Notes: generated by a model not told the origin, from the sequence alone. A stretch of DNA of 64,000 nt from Tepidiformaceae bacterium (GCA_958295975.1 OY282446.1:434001-498000); one strand, 5' to 3'. Counted from the first letter of the stretch, positions 1-8,833 are shown. Translations and numbers: made by a program.

Positions 1-1176
1 CAGCCCGCCCGCGGAGGCGGAAACGTGGGCGTCGGACGCCCCGCCCTGCCGCAGGAGGGCGTACATGCCCAGCAGCGCCGCCAGCAGCGCCGCCCCCGTC
101 GCCCCGATCAGCCAGCGGCTCACCCCGACGGACGGTTCGGGGACGTCGGGCGACTGGAAGAAGCCGCCGAAGAGCAGGAAGGCCCCCAGCAGAAAGGCGG
201 CCAGCCCGCCCGCGCCGAACACGCCCACGCCCGGGGCCTGCAGCTCGAAGTAGAAGAGGGCCATGGCGAAGAGGATGAGCCCCACCCCGACCCAGTTCAC
301 GGGGAGCTGGCCGAGGGCGACGAAGGCGAGCACGAGCATGATCACCCCCGCGATGCCGGGACCGAAGGCGCCGGGCGAGAAGAACTCGGCCATGAGGGCG
401 AGGCCGCCGAGGCTGAGCAGCAGGAAGGCGATGTTGGGGTTGGCGATGGCGGCCAGGAAGCGCTCCGGCAGCGTCATGCCGATGCGGCGCACGGGCGCGC
501 CCGCGGTCCGCAGCGTCACCGTCCCCGCCGCCGTCTCCACCGTGCGCCCGTCGACGCGGGCCAGCAGGTCGTCCAGGTCGGCGGCGATGAGGTCCACGAT
601 GCCGAGCGCGAGCGCCTCGCTGGCGGAGTAGGCGCGGGCCAGCGTCACCGTTTCCTCGAGCGCTTCGGCGTTGCGCCCGCGGCGTTCGGCCAGCGCGCGG
701 ATGAAGGCGCGCGTGTCCTCGTTCACCTTGCGCGCCAGCGTCCCCTCCAGGTTCTCGCCGGATGAGCCGACGGGCGAGGCCGCGCCGATGTTGGTGGCGG
801 GGGCCATGGCGGCCACGTTGGCGGCGGCGGCGATGAAGGTGCCCGCCGAGGCCGCCCGCGCGCCCGCCGGGGAGACGTAGACGGCCACCGGCGCGCGCGA
901 CTCGAGGATGGCCTCGACCATGTCGCGCGTGGAGTCCAGCCGCCCGCCGGGCGTGTCCAGCTCCACCACCACGAGCGCCGCCCCGTCGCCGGAGGCCGCG
1001 CCGAGGCCGCGCGCAAGGTAGCGGGCGCTGACCGCGTCGATGGGGCCATCGATGCCCAGCACGGCGACGTGAGCGCCCTGGGCGTCCGCGGGCGCCAGCC
1101 AGTGCGCGAGCCCCAGCCAGCCGATCCCGATGGCCAGGAGCGTGATCCCGATGCCGCGCAACCGTCGCCTCGCCAT
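1..1176 (-). CDS. NfeD-type membrane-bound serine protease (ClpP class), 3' end outside window
   Basis: The reading frame stays open to the first base of the window, so 392 codons are present and the C-terminus is missing. It starts with an N-terminal hydrophobic segment (about residues 9-28), followed by a ClpP/SppA-like protease domain. The putative nucleophile Ser110 sits in an A-A-S-A-G context and the putative base is Lys150 in A-R-K-V-N, the Ser/Lys dyad expected for this family. From about residue 230 several hydrophobic helices follow, as in long NfeD proteins; the terminal OB-fold domain would lie outside. Such proteins cleave membrane substrates and often partner with stomatin-like proteins, which could lie beyond the window edge. 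The ATG at 1176 follows a GAGG-like ribosome site. Confidence 0.85.
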   Translation of the reverse strand, partial: MARRRLRGIGITLLAIGIGWLGLAHWLAPADAQGAHVAVLGIDGPIDAVSARYLARGLGAASGDGAALVVVELDTPGGRLDSTRDMVEAILESRAPVAVYVSPAGARAASAGTFIAAAANVAAMAPATNIGAASPVGSSGENLEGTLARKVNEDTRAFIRALAERRGRNAEALEETVTLARAYSASEALALGIVDLIAADLDDLLARVDGRTVETAAGTVTLRTAGAPVRRIGMTLPERFLAAIANPNIAFLLLSLGGLALMAEFFSPGAFGPGIAGVIMLVLAFVALGQLPVNWVGVGLILFAMALFYFELQAPGVGVFGAGGLAAFLLGAFLLFGGFFQSPDVPEPSVGVSRWLIGATGAALLAALLGMYALLRQGGASDAHVSASAGGL

Positions 1177-1200
1177 GCCCTCGTCGCGGAGTATGGCAAA

Positions 1201-1250
1201 CGCGCGCCGCCGCCGTCACTCGCGGACGGGCGGCGGCGGCGTTGCGCGCG
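1201..1250 (-). terminator. GC-rich hairpin after the iron-binding-protein gene
   Basis: Arms of CGCC/GGCG repeats (1201-1216 and 1226-1250) can pair around a 9-nt loop, with one bulged base. On the minus strand it lies just after the stop of the binding-protein gene and is followed by only three T residues. It is a plausible but weak terminator. Confidence 0.3.
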
Positions 1251-1258
1251 GGTCCGGC

Positions 1259-2287
1259 TCAGAAGTCGAAGCCGGCCTCGCGGATGAGCTCGAGCGTGCG
1301 CTGCAGGCCGCCGCCGAGCCGGTCGAATTCGCCGAGGTTGACGGCCCCCACCGGGAGCGCGTTCACCTCGCCGAGGTCGAGCCCGATGGCGAGGGGGTAT
1401 TCGTGCGTCTCCGTGCCGAAGTAGCGCTGCGCCTCCAGCCCGAGCATGTAGCGGATGAAGCGCCCGGCGAGATCCCGGTCGCCGCTGACGAGCGCGCCCG
1501 CGGCGGTGGCGATGGTGACGCCGCCGGGATCGCCGTCCGCGAAGTAATGGTTCTCGCTGGGCGTGGAGGGGTCCTCGTCCTTGAGGCGCAGGTTGTAGTA
1601 GTGGTTGACGAGGCCCATCCCGATCTCGCCGCGGGCCACGGCCTGCACGATGCCGCTGTTGTTGCCGAGCACGGGCGCGCCGCCCTCGCGCAGGGCCGTG
1701 AGCCAGGCGAGCGCCGCCTCGTCGCCGACCTCCAGCCGGAAGAGCGTGAAGAAGTCCTGGAAGGAGCCGTTCGCGGGGGCGATGGCCACGCGCCCCAGCC
1801 ACTCGTCCTCCACGAGGTCGTGGACGGAGGCGGGCAGGTCGGCCTCGTCGTAGAGGTCGGCGTTGTAGACGAGCACGCGCTGGCGGCCCGTGAGCGCCAC
1901 CCAGTAGCCGGAGGGGCTGGAGGGCGCGAGCGCCAGCACCTCGTCGTCGAGGGGCCTCAACATGCCCCGCTCGGCGAGGAAGGCGACGGGGCCCGGGCTC
2001 TGCGAGATGAAGACGTCGGCGGGCGTGCGCTCGCCCTCCTCCCGCAGCAGCAGGGCGAGGTCGGCGGAGCCGCCGTAGCGCACCTCCACGTCGATGCCGG
2101 TGTCCTCCGCGAAGCGCTCGATCAGCGGGCCGATGAGGTTCTGGCTGCGGCCGGAGTAGATGGTGAGCGTTCCCTCGTCGCCGGAGCAGGCCAGGGCGGC
2201 GAGGGCGGCCGCCGCGAGCGCGAGCATGGCGGCCAGGGGGATCGACGCGCGCCGAAGCCGCGCGGGGGTCGGAGTGAACGCGGACAT
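1259..2287 (-). CDS. Iron(III)-type ABC transporter substrate-binding lipoprotein (FbpA/FutA-like)
   Basis: A periplasmic binding protein of the type that captures ferric iron or a similar ligand for an ABC permease. A lipoprotein signal is visible: hydrophobic stretch, then L-A-C as lipobox, so the mature protein should be lipid-anchored. After it comes the family start T-I-Y-S-G-R, then the typical two-lobed fold with ADVFISQ and the C-terminal YxLGLEAQ-like helix. No permease or ATPase genes for it are in the window; they may be elsewhere. Two in-frame ATGs exist (2293 and 2287); the second has GAGGA at a good 6-nt spacing and is preferred. A perfect inverted repeat resembling a DtxR/IdeR iron box lies 19-38 bp upstream, which supports iron as substrate. 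Other anions or metals remain possible. Confidence 0.85.
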   Translation of the reverse strand: MSAFTPTPARLRRASIPLAAMLALAAAALAALACSGDEGTLTIYSGRSQNLIGPLIERFAEDTGIDVEVRYGGSADLALLLREEGERTPADVFISQSPGPVAFLAERGMLRPLDDEVLALAPSSPSGYWVALTGRQRVLVYNADLYDEADLPASVHDLVEDEWLGRVAIAPANGSFQDFFTLFRLEVGDEAALAWLTALREGGAPVLGNNSGIVQAVARGEIGMGLVNHYYNLRLKDEDPSTPSENHYFADGDPGGVTIATAAGALVSGDRDLAGRFIRYMLGLEAQRYFGTETHEYPLAIGLDLGEVNALPVGAVNLGEFDRLGGGLQRTLELIREAGFDF

Positions 2288-2305
2288 AGCCATTCCTCAT
2301 TTCCT

Positions 2306-2325
2306 GAGTTAGGGAATCCTAACTC
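2306..2325. promoter_or_regulatory. Perfect palindrome resembling a DtxR/IdeR iron box
   Basis: GAGTTAGG-GAAT-CCTAACTC is a perfect inverted repeat with 8-bp arms. Its TTAGG...CCTAA core is like the operators of DtxR-family iron repressors. It lies between the start codon of the iron-binding-protein gene and a possible -10 (TATGAA, 2329-2334, minus strand), where a bound repressor would block transcription. Confidence 0.55.
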
Positions 2326-2403
2326 TTTTTCATAGGCTCGGCGAAATAGTGGAGTATGCCCCCGCACAGTGCAAGCGGGCGGCGCGTGCGCGGCGGCGCG
2401 CTG

Positions 2404-2409
2404 TAGAAT
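2404..2409 (+). promoter_or_regulatory. Possible -10 (TAGAAT) of the liv operon
   Basis: TAGAAT lies 27 nt before the livH GTG, with GGAGG (2426-2430) in between. No clear -35 is visible. The promoter would be divergent from that of the iron-binding-protein gene. Confidence 0.4.
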
Positions 2410-2436
2410 GCGGCCCAACCGGACCGGAGGCCGTCC

Positions 2437-3732
2437 GTGACGCAGTCCCGCACGATCCCGCGCGCGCTCCTGCTGGTCGCCGCCGCGGCCGTCGCCGCCA
2501 TCACCCTGCTGGCCGGGAACGGGGCCTTCGCGCAGGGGGGCGAGGAGGAGGGCGAGGCCTTCTCCGGCACGCTGCGCTTCGAGGGCGCGCCCGTGGCGGG
2601 CGTTCGCATCGTGGCCGCCGACGCCGCCGGGCGGCCCGTGGGCGAGGCCGTCTCCGACGCCGAGGGGCGCTGGCGCATTCCCCTGCCCGGGCCGGGCACC
2701 TGGCGCGCCACCATCGTCGCCGAAACGCTGCCCGAGGGCGTCACGCTGCGCGACCCCGAACGGGCGACGCTGGAGGTGATGGTATCGGCGGGGCGCGCGC
2801 GGCCCCTCATCTTCGCGCTGGGGGAGCGGGCGACGGCGGGCCCCACCATCTGGGAGCGGCTGGCGCAGGCGACCTTCAACGGCGTCAAGTTCGGGCTGAT
2901 CATCGCCATGTGCGCGATCGGCCTCTCCCTCATCTTCGGCCTCACGGGGCTCATCAACTTCGCCCACGGCGAGCTGGTAACGCTGGGCGCGGTCGCGGCC
3001 TGGGCCTTCAACGCGGGCACGCCCGGCCTGCCCCTGCTGGCGGCGGGCGCCATCGCCATCCTGATCGCGGGCGCGGTGGGCGGCGGCGTGGAGTTCGGCC
3101 TGCTGCGCCCCCTGCGCGCGCGACGGCTGGGGCAGTTCCAGTTCATGGTGGTCACGATCGGGCTGTCGCTGCTGGCGCGGCACGTGATGCTGCTGTTCTT
3201 CGGCCCCGACCGGCAGCGCTTCACCGATTTCGCCCTGCAGTCGGAGTGGACCCTCGGGCCCTTCGCGGTGACGCCGCGGGACCTCACCATCATGGTCCTT
3301 TCGGCGGCGGCGCTGGCGGCGGTGGCGCTCTTCCTGCAGCGCGCGCGCGCGGGCAAGGCCATCCGCGCCGTCTCCGACAATCCGGCGCTGGCCGAATCCT
3401 CCGGCATCGACGTGGACCGCGTGATCCTGCTGGTGTGGATCGCGGGCGCGGCGCTGGCGGCCATCGGCGGCGTCTTCTTCGGCTCGGTGGAGGCCATCGA
3501 CTACCTGATGGGCTGGCGGCTGCTGCTGCTCATGTTCGCGGCGGTCGTGCTGGGCGGGCTGGGCACGGCCTACGGGGCCATGGCGGGCGGCCTCCTGATC
3601 GGCGTGGTGACGGAGGTGAGCACGGTCTGGGCGAGCCCCGAAATCAAGGCCGTGTTCGCGCTGGGCGTGCTCGTGCTGGCGCTCCTGATCCGGCCCCAGG
3701 GGCTGCTGGGCCAGCGCGAGCGGGTGGGCTAG
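2437..3732 (+). CDS. livH: Branched-chain amino-acid ABC transporter permease LivH with extra N-terminal domain
   Basis: One of two membrane subunits of a LIV-type importer. The C-terminal part (about residues 145-431) is an ordinary LivH, with F-G-L-T-G-L-I-N-F-A-H-G-E and about eight membrane helices. Unusually, it is preceded by a signal-peptide-like helix (residues 8-32) and a short beta-rich segment (about 40-125) that reads like a carboxypeptidase-regulatory-like domain (G-T-L-R-F-E-G-A-P-V-A-G-V-R), presumably outside the membrane. LivH proteins are usually near 290-300 residues, so about 130 are extra. The GTG start has GGAGG six bases upstream. The next gene begins directly after the stop, so livHMGF is one operon. 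Confidence 0.92.
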   Translation: MTQSRTIPRALLLVAAAAVAAITLLAGNGAFAQGGEEEGEAFSGTLRFEGAPVAGVRIVAADAAGRPVGEAVSDAEGRWRIPLPGPGTWRATIVAETLPEGVTLRDPERATLEVMVSAGRARPLIFALGERATAGPTIWERLAQATFNGVKFGLIIAMCAIGLSLIFGLTGLINFAHGELVTLGAVAAWAFNAGTPGLPLLAAGAIAILIAGAVGGGVEFGLLRPLRARRLGQFQFMVVTIGLSLLARHVMLLFFGPDRQRFTDFALQSEWTLGPFAVTPRDLTIMVLSAAALAAVALFLQRARAGKAIRAVSDNPALAESSGIDVDRVILLVWIAGAALAAIGGVFFGSVEAIDYLMGWRLLLLMFAAVVLGGLGTAYGAMAGGLLIGVVTEVSTVWASPEIKAVFALGVLVLALLIRPQGLLGQRERVG

Positions 3733-4728
3733 GTGGAGTTCGACGTCATCTTCGGCAACGCCGCCCGCGCCGGGCTGGGGCCGACGGCCGCCATCTTCGC
3801 CCTCGCCGCCGTCGGCCTGAACCTGCACTTCGGCTACGGCGGGCTGCTCAACTTCGGGCAGGTCGGCTTCATGATGCTGGGGGCCTACGGGGCCGCCGTG
3901 GTGGTGGCCACCTGGGGCGGCTCGCTGTGGCTGGGCATTCCCTTCGGGCTGGCGCTCTGCGTCGTCTTCGCGCTGGCGCTGGGGGCACCCACGCTGCGCC
4001 TGCGGAGCGACTACTTCGCCATCACCACCATCGCCGCCGCCGAAATCCTGCGCCTGCTCATCCGCTCCTCCCCGGCCACGGACGTGACCGGCGGGCCCTT
4101 CGGGCTGCAGACCATCGCCAACAGCTTCTACGCCCTCAATTTCCTGCCCGACGGGAGGCACGGCCTGGGCACGTTCAGCTTCTCCTCCAACCAGCTGTGG
4201 GTGATGCTGGTGGCCTGGGTGCTGGTGCTCCTCTGCTCGGCGCTGGTGCTGGCGCTCATCCGCAGCCCCTGGGGGCGCGTGCTGCGCGCCATCCGCGAGG
4301 ACGAGGACGCCGTGCGCAGCATCGGCAAGAACGTGGTCGCCTATAAACTGCAGGCGCTCGTCATCGGCGGCGTCATCGGCGGGCTGGCGGGCGTGGTGGA
4401 AGCGCTCCAGCAGTCGGGCGTGGGCTCGGAGAACTTCGAGCCGCAGGTCACCTTCTTCGCCTGGGCGGCGCTCATCCTCGGCGGCATGGCCACGACCGCC
4501 GGTCCCGTCGTGGGGGCCATCCTCTTCTGGTTCCTGCGCGAGGGCGTGGAATCGTTCATCCGCGAACTCTCCACCCAGAGCTGGCTGCCCGACCTGCTCG
4601 CCGATTTCCTCGACGGCTCGGAAGGCGCCATCAGCGTGACCTTCATGGGCGTGGGGCTGATCGCGCTCATGGCCCTGCGCCCGCAGGGCATCCTCGGCAG
4701 AGGGCGCGACCTCCACCTGGGCACATGA
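3733..4728 (+). CDS. livM: Branched-chain amino-acid ABC transporter permease LivM
   Basis: Second membrane subunit of the LIV-type importer, pairing with LivH. It has the family features: L-N-L-H-F-G-Y-G-G-L-L-N-F-G-Q near the N-terminus, the cytoplasmic coupling loop R-S-P-W-G-R-V-L-R-A-I-R-E-D-E around residue 180, and a C-terminal R-P-Q-G-I-L-G. About nine hydrophobic segments are visible, and length is normal. The GTG at 3733 abuts the livH stop, with GGTGGG just upstream as a possible ribosome site, so translation is probably coupled. Confidence 0.93.
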   Translation: MEFDVIFGNAARAGLGPTAAIFALAAVGLNLHFGYGGLLNFGQVGFMMLGAYGAAVVVATWGGSLWLGIPFGLALCVVFALALGAPTLRLRSDYFAITTIAAAEILRLLIRSSPATDVTGGPFGLQTIANSFYALNFLPDGRHGLGTFSFSSNQLWVMLVAWVLVLLCSALVLALIRSPWGRVLRAIREDEDAVRSIGKNVVAYKLQALVIGGVIGGLAGVVEALQQSGVGSENFEPQVTFFAWAALILGGMATTAGPVVGAILFWFLREGVESFIRELSTQSWLPDLLADFLDGSEGAISVTFMGVGLIALMALRPQGILGRGRDLHLGT

Positions 4729-4741
4729 GGAGCGAGACGGC

Positions 4742-5590
4742 ATGAGCACGGCCACGTCCACCGCCACCGCCGCCACCGCCACCGATGCGGATGGGGACGC
4801 GATCCTGACCGTCCGCGGCGTGCGCCGCGCCTTCGGCGGCATCGTGGCCGTGGACGTGGAGCGGCTCGACATCCGGCGCGGGGCCATCACCGCCATCATC
4901 GGGCCCAACGGCGCGGGCAAGACGACGCTGTTCAACCTGCTCACCGGCTTCGACCGCCCCGACGCGGGCGCGTGGGCGCTGGAGGGGCGCGCGCTGGAGG
5001 GACTGCCGCCCCACCGCATCGCGCGGCTGGGGATGGTGCGCACCTTCCAGCTGACGCGCTCGCTGGGGCGGCTCACCGTGCTGGAGAACATGGCCGTGGC
5101 CGCGCAGACGCAGCCGGGCGAACGGCTGGAGCGCGCCCTCCTGCGCTGGAGCTGGCGGGCCGAGGAGCGGCGCGTGGCCGAGCGCGCCCGCGAGCTGCTC
5201 GACCGCTTCGGCATCGCCCACATGGCGCGCGAACAGGCCGGCACGCTCTCCGGCGGTCAGCGCAAGCTGCTGGAAATGGCGCGCGCGCTCATGACGGAGC
5301 CCCGCATCGTCATGCTCGACGAGCCCACCGCGGGCGTGAACCCGGCGCTCACCCAGTCGCTGCTCGACCACATGCGCGCCCTCAACGAACAGGGCATGAC
5401 GATCGTGTTCGTGGAGCACGACATGGACGTGGTCATGGGCATCAGCGACCGCGTGGTGGTGCTGGCCGAGGGGCGCGTGCTCACGGAGGGGCGGCCCGAG
5501 GAGGTGGTGGCCGACGAGCGCGTGATCGAGGCCTACCTGGGCCGCGCGCGCGCGCCAGCCGAGACCCCCGCGGAGGACGGCGATGCCTGA
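4742..5590 (+). CDS. livG: Branched-chain amino-acid ABC transporter ATP-binding protein LivG
   Basis: Cytoplasmic ATPase of the importer. All motifs are present: Walker A G-P-N-G-A-G-K-T-T, signature L-S-G-G-Q-R-K, Walker B V-M-L-D-E-P-T-A-G-V-N-P, and the H-loop in V-E-H-D-M-D. The N-P after Walker B is typical of LivG. The first 18 residues are a low-complexity Thr/Ala tail. ATG 4742 is preceded by GGAG. The last 8 bp overlap livF. Confidence 0.94.
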   Translation: MSTATSTATAATATDADGDAILTVRGVRRAFGGIVAVDVERLDIRRGAITAIIGPNGAGKTTLFNLLTGFDRPDAGAWALEGRALEGLPPHRIARLGMVRTFQLTRSLGRLTVLENMAVAAQTQPGERLERALLRWSWRAEERRVAERARELLDRFGIAHMAREQAGTLSGGQRKLLEMARALMTEPRIVMLDEPTAGVNPALTQSLLDHMRALNEQGMTIVFVEHDMDVVMGISDRVVVLAEGRVLTEGRPEEVVADERVIEAYLGRARAPAETPAEDGDA

Positions 5591-6335
5591 GGCCGCCCCC
5601 GCGGGCAGGCCCCTGCTGGAGGTGCGCTCGCTGGTGGCGGGCTACCTGCCGGGCGTGCCCATCCTCAACGACTGCAGCCTCAGCCTGCGCGAGGGCGAGA
5701 TCGCGGGCATCGTGGGGCCCAACGGCGCGGGCAAGTCGACCGTGCTGAAGGCCGTGTTCGGGCTGGTGGAGACGTGGCGGGGCGAGGTCGTGTTCCGCGG
5801 CGAGGCCATCACCGGCGCGAAGCCGCACGCGCTCGTGGCCGCGGGCATCGGCTACGTGCCCCAGACCGACAACGTGTTCCCCCGCCTGAGCGTGCGCGAG
5901 AACCTGGAGATGGGCCTCTACCTGAACCCGCGCGCGTGGCGCGAGCGCTTCGAGGCCGTGGCCGCCCTCTTCCCCCTGCTGGCCGAACGCCCCGGCCAGC
6001 GCGCGGGCGCGCTCTCCGGCGGCGAGCGCCAGATGCTGGCCATGGGCCGCGCCCTCATGATGAACCCCTCCGTGCTGCTGCTGGACGAACCCTCGGCGGG
6101 GCTTTCGCCGCGCTACCAGGACCTCGTGTTCGAGCAGGTGGCGGCGGTCAACCGCGCGGGCGTGGCCGTCATGATGGTCGAGCAGAACGCGCGCCGCTGC
6201 CTGCAGATCGCCCACCGCGGCTACGTGCTCGACCAGGGCCGCACCGCCTACTCCGGCAAGGGCTCCGACCTGCTGGACGACGAACGCGTGGTCGAGCTCT
6301 ACCTCGGCACCCTGAGCGCGGGCGCGCGGGACTGA
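5583..6335 (+). CDS. livF: Branched-chain amino-acid ABC transporter ATP-binding protein LivF
   Basis: Second ATPase of the importer. Walker A is G-P-N-G-A-G-K-S-T, signature L-S-G-G-E-R-Q, Walker B L-L-L-D-E-P-S-A-G-L-S-P, and the switch is V-E-Q-N, with Q in place of H as usual for LivF. The Y-V-P-Q segment marks the Q-loop region. ATG 5583 lies inside the end of livG and has GGAGGA upstream. It is the last gene of the operon; the binding protein is encoded convergently on the other strand. Confidence 0.94.
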   Translation: MPEAAPAGRPLLEVRSLVAGYLPGVPILNDCSLSLREGEIAGIVGPNGAGKSTVLKAVFGLVETWRGEVVFRGEAITGAKPHALVAAGIGYVPQTDNVFPRLSVRENLEMGLYLNPRAWRERFEAVAALFPLLAERPGQRAGALSGGERQMLAMGRALMMNPSVLLLDEPSAGLSPRYQDLVFEQVAAVNRAGVAVMMVEQNARRCLQIAHRGYVLDQGRTAYSGKGSDLLDDERVVELYLGTLSAGARD

Positions 6336-6337
6336 GA

Positions 6338-6367
6338 AGCGGGCGCCGCCTTTCGACGACGCCCGCT
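6338..6367. terminator. Hairpin between convergent livF and the LivK-like gene
   Basis: AGCGGGCG (6338-6345) and CGCCCGCT (6360-6367) form a perfect 8-bp stem around a 14-nt loop in the only gap between the two convergent genes. There is no T tract, so it would serve as a weak or bidirectional terminator. Confidence 0.45.
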
Positions 6368-6394
6368 CCGGCGTTCCTTCCGACCGGGACCGGT

Positions 6395-8833
6395 CTAGCG
6401 GGCCAGGTCGACGACCTGCGTATCCACGTCGATGAGCTCGCCGCCCTCGAAGCGGCTGATCTGGTAGGTGGCGATGGTCGGGTCGCCACGCTCGTTGAGG
6501 TTGAGCCGCCCGACCTTGCCCACGTAGGCGATGTCGGCGTTCGTATCGAGCAGCCCGGCGCAGGCCGCGTAGCTTTCGCACTCGGCGTCGCCGCCCGTCA
6601 CGGCGGGGACCGCCGCCAGGATGTCGTCGCCGTCGGTGCTGCCCGCCGCCCTCGCGGCGAGCGCGAGGATGACGGCGCAGTCGTAGGACTGCGCGCCGAA
6701 GGCGAAGTTGCCCTCGACCTCAGCCGCCAGCCGCTCCTGGAACTGGTCGATGACGGGGCCGCCCGGGGCGACGGGCACGAACAGCGTCATGCCATCAAGC
6801 ACCTCGGGATTGCTCTCGTCGACGCTCTCCCAGAGGTCGGCGCGGTAGATGCCGTCGGAGCCGTAGAGCATGGAGGGGGGGAGACCGGCCTCGAGCAGGC
6901 CGCGGATGATGTTGACCCCCTCGTCGAAGACGATGAGCACGACGGCGTCGGGCGCGAAGTTGGTCACGGCCACGACTTCCGCGTCGAAGGTCGCCGCCGC
7001 CGGGTCGTAGCCGATGACCTCGGATTCGGCGCCGAGGTTCGCCAGCTGGTCCGCCAGCAGGCCCGACAGGGCGCGGCCGTAGTCGTCGGCGCGGGCCACG
7101 ATGGAGACGCGCGTGCCGCCGCCGGCGGCCACCGTGTCCGCCATGATGACGGCCATGGCCGTATCGGCGGGAGCGGTGCGGAAGTAGTAGCCCGCGTTCT
7201 CCTGCGTCGAGAACGACGGCGAGGTGTTCGAGGGCGAGCACTGCGGAATGCGCTCGTCGTAGAGCGTCTGGATGATGGCCTGCGAGATGCCCGAGGAGGC
7301 CGCCCCCACGACCACGTGGGCGCCCTCGCCGAGCAGGCGGTTGACCGACGCGTTGGCCACGTCGGGGTCGGTGCCGGAGTCCGCGTAGATGACCTCGACG
7401 TTCCCGCCCGCGGCGGTGATGTCCTCGATGGCCAGACGCACGGACGCGATCATGGGCACGCCGTAGGCGCTGAGCGCGCCCGTCTCCGGCAGCACCACGC
7501 CGATGCGCAGCGCCACCTCCGGCGGCGGGGCCATCTCGCCGAGCGCCGTGATGTCCACCTGCTGCGAGCTCACGGGCACGAGCACGCCGTCCCGGAACTG
7601 GGCGATGAGGTAGGTGCCGACCGAGGGGTCGCCCACCGCGTCCAGGTTCAGGGGGCCGCTCACGCCCACGTAGTCGATGTCGGTTCCGGCGTCGATGAGG
7701 GTGGCGCATTCGCCGTAGGAGCCGCACTCGGCGCCGCCGTCGGTGAGCGTGGCCAGGGCCTCGATCATGGCGTCGCCGTCGGAGGAGCCCGCCTGCCGCG
7801 CGGCCAGCGCCATGAGCACCATGCAGTCGTAGGCCTGTCCGCCGTAGATCACGTTGCCGTCGGTGATGGCCCCCAGGCGGTCGTTGAAGTCCGCGCCGCC
7901 GCCCGCGGCGATCAGCTTCATGCCGTCCAGCACGGTGGGGTCGTCGGGGTTCACTTCCTGCCACAGGGTGGGCACGAAGAGCCCGTCCGCGCCGTACTGG
8001 ATCTCGGGGCCGATGCCCGCCTCGATGAGGCCGCGGATGATGTTGGCGCCCTCGGAGAAGGAGATGTGCACGACCGCGTCCGGATCGAAGAAGGCGACCT
8101 CGGAGACCTCGGCGTCGAAGGTGGTGGCGTTGGGGTCGAAGGAGAGGGTCAGCACTTCCGCGCCGAGCTCCAGCAGGGCGTTGCGCAGCAGCCCCGCGAG
8201 GGCGTTCCCGTAGTCGTCGGCGCGGGCCACGATGGCGACGCGCGAGCCCCCGTCCCGCACCACCTCGTCGGCGATGATGGGCGAGACCGCCTCGTCGGGC
8301 GGCACCGTGCGGAAGTAGTAGGCCGCGTTCTCCTGCGTGCTGAAGGAGGGCGAGGTGTTCGAGGGCGAGCACTGCGGGATGCGCTCGTCGAACAGGATCT
8401 GGATGAAGGACTGGGAGATGCCCGAGGCGGCGGCGCCCACGATCGCGCTGGCGCCCTCGCCGAGCAGCCGGTTCACGGAGGCGACGGCCACGTCGGGGCT
8501 CGTGCCGGAATCGGCGTAGGTCACCTCGATGGCGCCGCCCTGCGCGAGGATGTCGGCCTCGGCGAGCCTGGCCGCCTCCAGCATGGGCGGGTTGAAGATG
8601 CTCAGCGCCCCGGTCTCCGGCAGCACCACGCCGATGTGCAGGACGTCGCCCGCGGGCTCCGGGGGCGGAGCGGACGTGGCGGTGGCCGTGGCCGCGACGG
8701 TGGCCGTGGCCGTCGGCTCCGGCGCGGGTTCGTCGCCGTCGTCGCCGCACGCGGCCACGAGCAGCGCGCCCGTCAGCGCGAGCGCCGCCGCCAGCGCCCA
8801 GCGGGGACGCGCCTTTCGCATGAATCGCTGCAT
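6395..8833 (-). CDS. Double-domain LivK-type branched-chain amino-acid binding lipoprotein
   Basis: An 812-residue binding protein about twice the normal LivK length. A lipoprotein signal ending in V-A-A-C (about residues 27-30) is followed by a Thr/Ala/Pro linker. Two complete Peripla_BP_6-type domains come next (about 64-430 and 437-812), each starting with I-G-V-V-L-P-E-T-G-A-L-S. Both carry the same ligand-pocket stretch D-E-R-I-P-Q-C-S-P-S-N-T-S-P-S. The halves align over their whole length, so this is an internal duplication, not a fusion of unrelated parts. ATG 8833 has GGAGGA five bases upstream; the open frame continues upstream but without a sensible start. It probably feeds the convergent livHMGF importer, possibly presenting two ligands at once. 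Confidence 0.9.
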   Translation of the reverse strand: MQRFMRKARPRWALAAALALTGALLVAACGDDGDEPAPEPTATATVAATATATSAPPPEPAGDVLHIGVVLPETGALSIFNPPMLEAARLAEADILAQGGAIEVTYADSGTSPDVAVASVNRLLGEGASAIVGAAASGISQSFIQILFDERIPQCSPSNTSPSFSTQENAAYYFRTVPPDEAVSPIIADEVVRDGGSRVAIVARADDYGNALAGLLRNALLELGAEVLTLSFDPNATTFDAEVSEVAFFDPDAVVHISFSEGANIIRGLIEAGIGPEIQYGADGLFVPTLWQEVNPDDPTVLDGMKLIAAGGGADFNDRLGAITDGNVIYGGQAYDCMVLMALAARQAGSSDGDAMIEALATLTDGGAECGSYGECATLIDAGTDIDYVGVSGPLNLDAVGDPSVGTYLIAQFRDGVLVPVSSQQVDITALGEMAPPPEVALRIGVVLPETGALSAYGVPMIASVRLAIEDITAAGGNVEVIYADSGTDPDVANASVNRLLGEGAHVVVGAASSGISQAIIQTLYDERIPQCSPSNTSPSFSTQENAGYYFRTAPADTAMAVIMADTVAAGGGTRVSIVARADDYGRALSGLLADQLANLGAESEVIGYDPAAATFDAEVVAVTNFAPDAVVLIVFDEGVNIIRGLLEAGLPPSMLYGSDGIYRADLWESVDESNPEVLDGMTLFVPVAPGGPVIDQFQERLAAEVEGNFAFGAQSYDCAVILALAARAAGSTDGDDILAAVPAVTGGDAECESYAACAGLLDTNADIAYVGKVGRLNLNERGDPTIATYQISRFEGGELIDVDTQVVDLAR

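Noticed and set aside
2306-2330. Palindrome followed by TTTTT on the plus strand as an intrinsic terminator
   Set aside because: No plus-strand gene ends here, and the site fits an operator of the minus-strand gene better.
2122-5244. A 1040-codon open frame on the minus strand, and many similar long frames opposite real genes
   Set aside because: It lies antisense to livH, livM and livG, has low-complexity Arg/Ala/His-rich translation, and is an effect of high GC with few stops.
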